From Pseudomonas fulva NBRC 16637 = DSM 17717 (GTDB lineage: Bacteria; Pseudomonadota; Gammaproteobacteria; Pseudomonadales; Pseudomonadaceae), in the NCBI RefSeq assembly GCF_000730565.1, contig NZ_BBIQ01000015.1, positions 51,070 to 115,069 on the forward strand: 64,000 bases of DNA, in the 5' to 3' direction. The notes under the pieces are model-generated. The model worked only from the letters and a program-made list of their open reading frames with translations. It ran no database searches and was not told the origin of the DNA. The translations under genes were made by a program, and so were the position numbers. Of the stretch, positions 54,939 through 62,900 are shown one piece after another (within the stretch, counting starts at the first letter, position 1; each line of letters starts with the position of its first letter).

Positions 54939-55499
54939 TTGCCGTTCGCCACCACTCGCGCCACCCTCAGCCGTCAGTGGGCGCTGCTGCGCCAGCTACC
55001 GGGCCGTTCTCCAGGGCTCACCAGTTCCGAACTGGCTTGTCGGCTACGAGACCTGGGCTTTACCGTCAGCAAGCGCACCGTGGAGCGCGACCTCAATGAC
55101 CTGTCGCTGATCTTTCCGCTGGAGCGCAATGACAAGAGCATCCCCTACGGGTGGCACTGGGCGGCCGGCGTGGTGAACGAGCTACGCGGCACCACCGATC
55201 TGCTGGCACACCTCAAAGGAGAGGCGCTGCAAGCGCCACCGGGCGAAGGCATCGAATTGGTGGCACGCATCAGCGATCCACTGGCGCGCCAGCTCAGGGA
55301 GGCCCCACTGAGCAGCGACATGCAGTTGACCGCCCATGACCAAGGGCATCGGCTGCGGGCCACGGTGAGCGATGGGAGCTCGTTGCGCTGGTGGCTATTG
55401 AGCCGTGGGGATGAGCTGGTGGTCGAGCAGCCTGCGCAGTTGCGCGAAGAGATCGGCAAGATTCTCAGCAACGCCGCAGCCCAGTATCAAACGCCATGA
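54939..55499 (+). CDS. Short DeoR-type HTH regulator (WYL-protein related)
   Basis: Protein of 186 residues. The N-terminal winged helix (TSSELACRLRDLGFTVSKRT followed by VERDLNDLSLIFPLERND) is the form found in YafY/WYL regulators. The C-terminal 100 residues are much shorter than in full WYL proteins, and no clear WYL triad is seen, so the effector part may be only the WCX-like end. The reading frame has no ATG before residue 100; the start must be TTG at 54939, supported by AAGGA nine bases upstream. It is convergent with the second sulfonate operon (54 bp between the stops). Confidence 0.72.
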   Translation: MPFATTRATLSRQWALLRQLPGRSPGLTSSELACRLRDLGFTVSKRTVERDLNDLSLIFPLERNDKSIPYGWHWAAGVVNELRGTTDLLAHLKGEALQAPPGEGIELVARISDPLARQLREAPLSSDMQLTAHDQGHRLRATVSDGSSLRWWLLSRGDELVVEQPAQLREEIGKILSNAAAQYQTP

Positions 55500-55552
55500 T
55501 CAGGGACGCGCTCACTGGCCTTGGCCAATGGCCCGCGTCGGCGCCTGCCTGT

Positions 55553-56416
55553 TCAGCGCTGCATGCCCCAACGCTTGACCGTCAGGCGCTCCAGCGTGTT
55601 GAAGACAATCCCCTCAACCAGCAGCCCGATCAGGATGACCACCGCAAGGCCTGCGAACACCTTGTCGGTATAGAGTTCGTTGCGGTTCTGAAAGATGTAC
55701 CAACCCAGGCCACCTTTGCCGCTGCTGGCGCCAAAGACCAGTTCCGCGGCGATCAACGTGCGCCAGGCGAACGCCCAGCCGATCTTGAGCCCGGACAGAA
55801 TCGAGGGCAACGCCGCCGGCACCAGGATGTGCATCACCAGCCGTAGCCCTTTGAGGCCGTAGTTGCGCCCGGCCATGCGCAGGGTGTCGGAAACGCCCTG
55901 GAATCCTGCATAGGTATTGAGCGCCAGGGCCCAGAGTACCGAATGCACCAGGACGAAGATCAAGCTGTTTTCGCCTAGCCCGAACCACAGCAATGCCAAT
56001 GGCAACAGGGCGATGGCAGGCAGGGGGTTGAACATGGAGGTCAAAGTGCCAAGCAAGTCGCGCCCAAGCTGGGTCGAGACAGCCAAGCTGGTGAGACCAA
56101 AAGCCAGGATGATGCCCAGCAGGTAGCCCTTGAGCAGGATCACCAGCGACACGCCGACCTTGGCCGGCAACTCTCCACTGACCAGGCCTTCCCAAAACGC
56201 GGCAGCGGTCTGGAGGAAGGTCGGTAGCAGCAGGTCGTTGTCCTGGTAACGGGCGACGGCTTCCCACACCACGGCGATGACCACCAGGATGACGGCCTTG
56301 CGCAGCCAGCCGTGCTGCCAGAGGCGCTGAGTCAACGACAGGTCGCGTTCCACAGGCACACTGAGCAAGGGCTCTAGCTGCACCTCGTATTCCTGGCGCA
56401 CAGAGGTTGTGGTCAT
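55553..56416 (-). CDS. Sulfonate/taurine-type ABC transporter permease
   Basis: Inner-membrane permease of 287 residues, SsuC/TauC family. About six hydrophobic segments follow a polar N-terminus of roughly 35 residues. The EAA-type loop is DTLRMAGRNYGLKGLRLVMH, then ILVPAALPSILSGLKIGWAF. CAGGAG precedes the ATG. It is the last gene of a four-gene operon with an ATPase, a binding protein and a TauD-like dioxygenase, so it imports an organosulfur compound. Confidence 0.88.
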   Translation of the reverse strand: MTTTSVRQEYEVQLEPLLSVPVERDLSLTQRLWQHGWLRKAVILVVIAVVWEAVARYQDNDLLLPTFLQTAAAFWEGLVSGELPAKVGVSLVILLKGYLLGIILAFGLTSLAVSTQLGRDLLGTLTSMFNPLPAIALLPLALLWFGLGENSLIFVLVHSVLWALALNTYAGFQGVSDTLRMAGRNYGLKGLRLVMHILVPAALPSILSGLKIGWAFAWRTLIAAELVFGASSGKGGLGWYIFQNRNELYTDKVFAGLAVVILIGLLVEGIVFNTLERLTVKRWGMQR

Positions 56417-56431
56417 GGCTCAAACTCCTGA

Positions 56432-57295
56432 TCAGTAGGCAATGCGGATGTCATTGAAACCAATATCGTCGACCTGCGCGGGGCCAGCAGCTTCATCGAA
56501 CAACAAGCGGTGTATGTGCCGGGCACTGGCCTGGAAATCGCTGCCACCCAGGCTGCCCAAGTCATATTGGTGGCTGTGCACCTCGGCGCGTACCCGGCCG
56601 GGGTGAGGTGAGAGCAGCAAGATGCGGTTGCCCACGACCAAGGCCTCCTCGATAGAGTGGGTGACGAACAGCAGGGTGAAGCGCACTTCCTCCCAGAGCA
56701 GCAGCAATTCTTCCTGCATCTTGCGCCGGGTAAGTGCATCGAGTGCGGCAAAGGGTTCGTCCATCAGCAATATCTTCGGCTGCGTGGCCAAGGCCCTGGC
56801 GATCGCCACGCGCGCCTTCATACCGCCCGACAGCGTATGCGGGTAGGCATCGGCGAAAGCTGCAAGGCCGACTTTATCCAAGTAGTGAAGCGCCCGGTCT
56901 TCGGCCTCGGCCCGCTTCAATTGGCCCGATACCAACAGCGGAAACATGACGTTGTGCTTCACCGTCTTCCAAGGTGGCAACTGGTCGAACTCCTGGAACA
57001 CCACGATTCGGTCCGGCCCCGGGCCGCTGACGGGCTGCCCCTGAAGCAGGATCTGCCCTTCACAGGGTTCGATGAAGCCAGCCACGGCCTTGAGCAAGGT
57101 TGACTTGCCGCAACCCGAAGGCCCCAGTAGGACGAAGCGATCTGCCTGATCCACCTCGAAACTGACCTGATGGGTCGCGCGCACCACCCGTCGCCGGGTG
57201 CGGTACTCGAGGGTGAGGCCCTGCACGTTCAGCAACGGCGGTGCTGTGGGGTGGATCAAGGTGCTGACCGTGTGGCCTGGCAATGGCGCAGTCAT
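56432..57295 (-). CDS. Sulfonate/taurine-type ABC transporter ATPase
   Basis: ATPase of 287 residues, TauB/SsuB family. Walker A is LLGPSGCGKSTLLKAV, the Q-loop VVFQEFDQLPPWKTVKHNV, the signature LSGGMKARVAIARAL and Walker B ILLMDEPFAALDAL; the H-loop is FVTHSIEEAL. The C-terminus is about 40 residues longer than usual TauB. GGGGAG lies before its ATG, 3 bp after the binding-protein stop. Confidence 0.9.
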   Translation of the reverse strand: MTAPLPGHTVSTLIHPTAPPLLNVQGLTLEYRTRRRVVRATHQVSFEVDQADRFVLLGPSGCGKSTLLKAVAGFIEPCEGQILLQGQPVSGPGPDRIVVFQEFDQLPPWKTVKHNVMFPLLVSGQLKRAEAEDRALHYLDKVGLAAFADAYPHTLSGGMKARVAIARALATQPKILLMDEPFAALDALTRRKMQEELLLLWEEVRFTLLFVTHSIEEALVVGNRILLLSPHPGRVRAEVHSHQYDLGSLGGSDFQASARHIHRLLFDEAAGPAQVDDIGFNDIRIAY

Positions 57296-57298
57296 GAC

Positions 57299-58318
57299 TC
57301 AGCTCCCCTGCAACGGGCGTTCATCCTGGAAGAAATAATCCTTCCATGACACTGGCTTGTGCTTGATCGCGCCGACCCTGTAGAGGAATTCGGCGAGCTT
57401 GTAGGTGTTCTTTGGCGTGACGGTGAATTCGTATCGAGGGTTGTCGATCAGCTTGATGAGGCTTGCGCGGTCGATCTTGGCGTTGGTCACCCGGATGTAG
57501 GTATCGGCGGCTGCCGCCTTGTCGTTCTGGGCGAATGTGGCCGCTTCGGCAATGGCATCGACGAAGGCTTTGTACGTCTTGGGGTTGTCCTTGCGGAATT
57601 TTTCGGTGGCGAACAGCAGCGTGGGGGAATTCGGTCCGAGCAGGTCGTAGCTGTCGAGCACGATGTGCACGTTCTTGTTGGCCAGTGCCTGGTCCTGGAA
57701 CGGCGGGTTGGAGAAATGCCCGTTGAGTTCGGTACCGCCTGCCAGCAAGGCGGCCGTAGCATCGGGATGAGGAACAGCCAGGGTGTACTTGTCCAGCCGG
57801 TTGTACTGCTGATCTCCCCATTGCTGCGCCGCAGCGTATTGCAGCAGGCGCGACTGCACCGACACCCCCACCGCCGGCACGGCGATGCGGTCCTTTTCGG
57901 ACAGATCCGCAATGGTCTTCACAGCCGGATTGCTACTGACCAGGTAATACGGGAAGTTGCCCAGCGAAGCCACAGCCTTGACGTTCTGTCGCCCTCGGGT
58001 GCGATCCCAGACGGTGAGCAGCGGACCTACGCCAGCGCCTGCGATATCCACGGAGCCGGATAGCAACGCGTCGTTGATGGCCGAGCCACCGGAAAGCTGT
58101 GCCCACTCGACGTCGATGTCGATGCCCTGCGCTTTGCCATGCTTTTCGATCAGGTGCTGATCACGCACCACATTGAGCAGCAGGTAGACAATCCCGAACT
58201 GTTCGGCGATGCGGATCTTGCCTTCTGCCTGGGCGGCGGTGGGGGCCGTCAGGCTGCCAATGATGAGGCTTGCGCCCAGCCCGATGCTTGCCGCCAGGCG
58301 GCTGATGGATTTGCGCAT
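57299..58318 (-). CDS. Sulfonate-type ABC transporter substrate-binding protein
   Basis: Periplasmic binding protein of 339 residues, SsuA/TauA (NMT1-like) family. A Sec signal peptide ends at AAQA near residue 32. The ligand-site region reads LSGGSAINDALLSGSVDIAG and AVPAVGVSVQSRLLQYAAAQ. ATG 58318 has AAGGA upstream; ten further codons upstream are open but belong to the gap. It is the second gene of the operon after a TauD-like dioxygenase. Taurine or another alkanesulfonate is likely, though the exact ligand cannot be read from the sequence. Confidence 0.87.
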   Translation of the reverse strand: MRKSISRLAASIGLGASLIIGSLTAPTAAQAEGKIRIAEQFGIVYLLLNVVRDQHLIEKHGKAQGIDIDVEWAQLSGGSAINDALLSGSVDIAGAGVGPLLTVWDRTRGRQNVKAVASLGNFPYYLVSSNPAVKTIADLSEKDRIAVPAVGVSVQSRLLQYAAAQQWGDQQYNRLDKYTLAVPHPDATAALLAGGTELNGHFSNPPFQDQALANKNVHIVLDSYDLLGPNSPTLLFATEKFRKDNPKTYKAFVDAIAEAATFAQNDKAAAADTYIRVTNAKIDRASLIKLIDNPRYEFTVTPKNTYKLAEFLYRVGAIKHKPVSWKDYFFQDERPLQGS

Positions 58319-58334
58319 GATGGAATCCTTTTCG

Positions 58335-59234
58335 TCAGAACGGGGCATCGCCCTGGATGGTGGTGCGGTAGAGCTTGCGCCGCAGGTGCGCAGGGCAACC
58401 GGCAGCCAGGTGGATCAGAGAGCGGTTGTCCCAGAACACCAGGTCGTGGGGCTCCCATTGATGGCGATAGACGTTGTCATCCTGCACGCTCAAGGCATAC
58501 AGCTGCTGCAGGACATCCCGGCTTTCGTCTTCCGGCAGGCCGACGATGCGGGTGGTGAAACCTTCACTGACGAACAAGGCCTGACGCCCGGTCTCAGGGT
58601 GGGTGCGCACGACGGGGTGGACCACTTCCTGCACCTGGGCCAGTTGCTCGGCTGTCAGTGCAGGGCGCCAATTACCTTCGAATCGGGTTTCGGCATAGCG
58701 GGCGGTGTAGGAATGAGCGGCATTGCGCCCGGCTACCAGCGTGCGCAGCGCAGCGGGTACTGCGTCCCAGGCCTTGTGCATGTCGGCGAACAACGTGTCC
58801 CCGCCTTCGTCAGGGAGTTCCTGGGCGTGTAGCATCGAGCCCAAGCTGGGCAGTGCCTTATAGGAAAGGTCCGAGTGCCAGAATTTGCCAGCATCGCCCA
58901 GGCCGATGTTTTGGCCGTTCTCGATGATGTTGGAAACAATCAGGATTTCAGGATGCCCCTCAAGCAGGAACTGCTTGAGCACATGAATCTGCAGTTCGCC
59001 AAAACGGCGGCTGAAGGCGATCTGGTGCTCAGGCGTGATGCGCTGATCGCGAAAAACCAGCACATGATGATCGAGGTGGGCACGGTGAATCCGCGCGAAG
59101 TCCTGAGCATTGAGCGGCCTGGAAAGGTCGAGGCCGACGATTTCGGCGCCGACGGCGCCGGCGAACGGGTGGACATCAAAATGTTGTGACGGCGCGCTAT
59201 CGATGAGCGACAGGGCGTTCAAGGCGGCTGGCAT
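58335..59234 (-). CDS. TauD/TfdA-family Fe(II)/2-oxoglutarate dioxygenase
   Basis: Enzyme of 299 residues, distinct from the TauD at the left edge. The iron site is KFWHSDLSYKALPSLG (HxD) plus the distal histidine in NRSLIHLAAGCP, and the 2-oxoglutarate arginine is in RRKLYRTTIQGD. The domain between matches alkylsulfonate/taurine dioxygenases. It begins an operon with a sulfonate-type ABC transporter, which points to desulfonation of an imported sulfonate or sulfate ester. GGGAG precedes the ATG at 59234. Confidence 0.9.
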   Translation of the reverse strand: MPAALNALSLIDSAPSQHFDVHPFAGAVGAEIVGLDLSRPLNAQDFARIHRAHLDHHVLVFRDQRITPEHQIAFSRRFGELQIHVLKQFLLEGHPEILIVSNIIENGQNIGLGDAGKFWHSDLSYKALPSLGSMLHAQELPDEGGDTLFADMHKAWDAVPAALRTLVAGRNAAHSYTARYAETRFEGNWRPALTAEQLAQVQEVVHPVVRTHPETGRQALFVSEGFTTRIVGLPEDESRDVLQQLYALSVQDDNVYRHQWEPHDLVFWDNRSLIHLAAGCPAHLRRKLYRTTIQGDAPF

Positions 59235-59352
59235 GTTTCACTCCCACGCAGTGCGCGACTTCATGACGCGCGACGATCGGAAACGCACGGGGACTCCCGT
59301 GTGGGTTCGAGTCGTGCGGCGCATCGATTGGTCGACGGGTACGCAGTGGAGT

Positions 59353-59405
59353 GAACTATAAGGTCATAAGAACTATATTTTAAATACCTTTAAAGCATAA
59401 CCATA
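59353..59405 (-). promoter_or_regulatory. AT-rich promoter region with repeated GAACTATA
   Basis: Upstream of the sulfonate operon an AT-rich stretch carries two direct copies of GAACTATA (59353-59360, 59370-59377), 17 bp apart, and an inverted ATAGTTC at about 59402. Such spaced half-sites suit a LysR-type activator such as those of sulfate-starvation genes. The binding protein is not identified. Confidence 0.4.
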
Positions 59406-59430
59406 GTTCGGTCGGTGCCTGAGCTCGGCG

Positions 59431-59772
59431 TCAGATCAGGCCACCCTCTTCTTCTTCCTCTATCAGGTTATTGAGGCTGCTCAGCGCTTTGCGCGCTGTC
59501 GAACGGTTCAGGAGTTTGGCCTGGGCGCCCGGTGGCAGGTCAGTGATCTTGAACACGCCTTTGGCGGTCAGGACATCGATCAAGTCTTCAAGCACCCGGA
59601 TCATGTCCAAGTCGCTTTGCTTGAGCTGATTGAGGCTATTTTCCACGACGTCATCGGCAAACCATTCCTGAATGTCGGCATGGTCGGCCGGAAGCATTTC
59701 GGTAAATTCGTCGAACGCAGCAGCTTCCACTCGCTGCAACTGGCCAGCGGCGTCGCGTTGCACGTAGAACAT
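59431..59772 (-). CDS. Conserved small protein downstream of lapA
   Basis: Protein of 113 residues with no signal peptide. The N-terminus MFYVQRDAAGQLQRVEAAAF is followed by a helical middle (VVENSLNQLKQSDLDMIRVL, DLIDVLTAKGVFKIT) and an acidic tail ending EEEEEGGLI. From memory, homologues are sometimes labelled tryptophan-synthase-beta-like, but nothing of the enzyme is visible and the label looks wrong. AGGGA lies before ATG 59772. It is the next gene after lapA on the same strand, separated by a terminator, so it probably has its own promoter. Confidence 0.78.
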   Translation of the reverse strand: MFYVQRDAAGQLQRVEAAAFDEFTEMLPADHADIQEWFADDVVENSLNQLKQSDLDMIRVLEDLIDVLTAKGVFKITDLPPGAQAKLLNRSTARKALSSLNNLIEEEEEGGLI

Positions 59773-59823
59773 GGCGATGTCCCTCGTCACATGGATTCCT
59801 TCAGGGTAGACAGCAGCATAGGC

Positions 59824-59852
59824 AAAAAGCGCCGCACGCGTGGGTGCGGCGC
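59824..59852 (-). terminator. Intrinsic terminator of lapA
   Basis: Reading leftward, a perfect 9-bp stem (GCGCCGCAC / GTGCGGCGC, 6-base loop) is followed by TTTTTG. It is about 105 bp past the lapA stop and should end the very long adhesin message. Confidence 0.9.
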
Positions 59853-59919
59853 GAAAGTATGCGCTGTGGGAGTGCGTGGCGGAAGGCCTGCCCAGGCAGT
59901 TGCGCCAGGTCAAGGCACA

Positions 59920-59947
59920 CCGGGACAACCTGTTACGGTTGCCCCGG
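59920..59947 (-). repeat. Hairpin just after the lapA stop codon
   Basis: Arms of 10 bases (59920-59929, 59938-59947) pair with one mismatch across an 8-base loop, starting 10 bp after the stop. It may protect the 3' end of the lapA message; no T-run follows. Confidence 0.4.
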
Positions 59948-59957
59948 TCATGGACCG

Positions 59958-62900
59958 TCAGCTGTCTTTGTTGTGGATGATGATGGTCGGGTCGGCACCG
60001 CTGATCAACGAGTTGATCGTCTGGTTGGACCAGTTCACACCTTCCAGCTTGATGGTGACGTCAGCATTGGCCAGCCCGCCATCGGTGTTGAGCTTGCCTT
60101 CGCTGCTGACCTGCAACGTCGTGGTGCCCTCCACCGTCGACAGCTTGAGGTAGTTGTCGATGGTGCTGCCTTTCTCGCCTTGCAACAGGTCCTTGAGGTC
60201 GATGCGGTCACCTTCGGAGCGGTTGAAGTCCTTGATGACGTCATTGCCATAATCGCCGGCCTTCCAGACGAAGGTATCGGCACCGCTGCCGCCGATCAGG
60301 ATGTCGTTACCCGGACCGCCGATGAGGGTGTCGTTGCCTGAGCCACCCAACAGGATGTCATTGCCTTTGCCGCCATCGAGGATGTCGTTGCCGCCCTGAC
60401 CGAACAGGATGTCGTTGCCGTTGCCGCCCGAGAGGATGTCGTTGCCGCCGTTAGGCCCGGAGATATCGAACTCGGTGTAGTGCTCGGAGATGTACTGGTG
60501 CATCGCCTTGCTGTCCACCGCGCTGGCATCGACACCGGTTTTCATCGCCACATAATTCTGCAGCGCTTCGATACCGTTACCCGCTACCGACGGCATGGTG
60601 ATCACGTCGCCGAACAGGATGTCGTTGCCGTCGCCACCATTGACGGTGTCACTACCAGGCTGGATGGCCTCGGTGTGACCCAGGATGGCGTTTGCCAGGT
60701 TGGAGGCATCGATGTTGCTCTGCGGATTGCCATCGGAGTCGTACGGCTTGAGGTCATTGGTGTTGACGCCGCTGCCGATGCCGATCGCCTCGATGGTAGG
60801 CGACAACCCTTTGAGCAACGCGAACGCGCTCTGGGAGTTGGTAATCGTGTCGGCATCGGCGTAGCTGCCCTGACCTGCCAGGCTAGACAGCTCATAGGTG
60901 CCGTCGCCTTGGGCGTGCAGTGTGCCTGCCAACGTCTGGGTCGAGCTCCAGAATCCGTACCGGGTAACCGTCAGGTTCCCCGCGCTGTCGATGTTCAGGA
61001 CGTTGCTGCTGTCCAGGTAGACGTTCACGGTCTGGCCGAGCTTGTAGTTAATCGACGACAGATACGCATCCATCATGATGCCCTTGCTGCTGAGCAGCGT
61101 CGGGTTAACACGCTCACCGGTCTGGTAATACGTTGGCTCGCCGTCGGTGATGAAGAACGTCTGATTGTTGCCGGTAACGCCGGAATCCTTGAGGTTCTGG
61201 AACCAGTTGGCCGTCGTCTTGAAGGCGTCCTCGTAGTTGGTGCCACCTTTGGCCGTCATGGCCGTCAGGGCATTCTTCAGCGTCTGCAGGGCATTGCTGT
61301 CGGACAGGTTCACCGCCACGGTGGATTTCACCTGGGTAGCGAAGTCCACCAGCAACACGTTGACCGTGCCGGACGTTGCCCCTTTGACGCTGTTGGACAG
61401 CGTGGTGAAGACCGACTGCAGTGCTTTCTGCGCAGGGTCCACGGAGTCCTTCATGCTGCCCGAGGTGTCCACGATGAACGCCAGGTTGTAGTTCTGACCT
61501 GGGACCACATGCAGGCCGCTGATGTCGGCGACGATGATCTCGTTGGCGCCCGTTCCGGTGAACGTGTCGCTGTCGGCCGTGAGGTTGGTTGCCGAGTAGG
61601 TATCGGGGTACACCGTGACCTTGATCGTACCTTCGTTGACTGCCTTGCTGCCGCCCACGCTCTCCGTGGAGGTCGAGGTGACCTTCACGTCGAACTGGCC
61701 CTGGTAGTAGGCCGGTGGCTTGACGGTCAGGCTGCCCAACTTCCAACCGGTCACATCGACGCCGCTGGCGCCGACGGTAGCGGTATGGCCAGCGCCGTCA
61801 CTGACCACCGACCCTGCCGGCATGCCGGACAGCTTGACGTTCAGCGTCTCGGAACCATCGGTATCGGTCAGGGCGGTCGAAATACCGACCAGTTTCACCG
61901 TACCGTTCTCTGGGCCTTCGTTGAGCTTGTAGCCATCGTAGTAGGTTTGACCATTGACCGTGTGCGCGTCGGACACGCTCAGGCCAGCGTTGGCCATCTC
62001 GGTCACGTTCTGGTACATGCGAATGTTCGCGCTGCTCAGATCCGTCACGCCGCCAGAGCCCACCTGAATGTTCAGGTCATAACTGCCCGGGCCGGACTGG
62101 TTGGCGTGGTAAACCTCGATCGGGTAGTAGCCGGTCGCCGTAGGCGTGAACGACCCCGTCACCTGGCCGCCGCCACCCCACGTGGCCGTGACCACGGTCT
62201 TGCCACCGATATTGACCAGGAAGCTGTCGTCGGCAGTACCACTGAAGGTGTAGGTCTTGCCTGCTTCCAGGTAGATCAGGCCGGAGGTCTTCGAACCGCT
62301 GCCCCCATTCACGCTGCCGTCGGACTGGACGTTGGTGGTAGTGCCGCTGGAGGTGGCGCTGCCGGAGTTGGCAAAGACCGTCTTGAGTGCATCACCGGTG
62401 ATGCCATTGCCGTTGGTGCCCAGGTCCTTCAGGGTGGTCCACACTTCCTTGGTCAGGCCTTTGGACACCACATCGGCACTGCCGATGGCCAGGGTCGGCA
62501 TGTCGGCCACCGGGCTGATATCGACCTTCATGGTCGTCTCGGTGCCCAGGTTGGTCCCGTCGTTGGGCTTGTACTTGAACTGCGCGTAGTCGGCCTGTTG
62601 GTTGCCCACGCCGGTGCCACCGTAGCCGTCAGCGCCAGACTGGTTTAGCAGCGGCACGAACTTCAGCTTGCTGGCGGCGATATCGGCCTGGCTGATCACC
62701 TGGCCGACGGTAACGTTGGTCCAGCTGCTGCCGTTGAAGTACTTGAGGCTGCCTGCAGCCGGCAGCGAGGTGATGGTCACGGCCAGACCGGTGTTGCCAT
62801 CCGGGTCGGTGACCTTGAAGTCCCCCCAGGCGAATACGTAGTCGGTGTCTTCCACGCCATACACGGCACCGCCTGGGGAAACCGGCAGGTTGTCGTTGTC

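Noticed and set aside
60290..60640. Short tandem-like repeats resembling a CRISPR array
   Set aside because: They encode the RTX nonapeptides of LapA in frame; there are no constant repeats with unique spacers.
60480..62648. 722-codon open frame on the plus strand inside lapA
   Set aside because: It is the antisense of the repetitive, GC-rich adhesin gene; composition is Arg/Val/Gly-rich with no recognisable domain.
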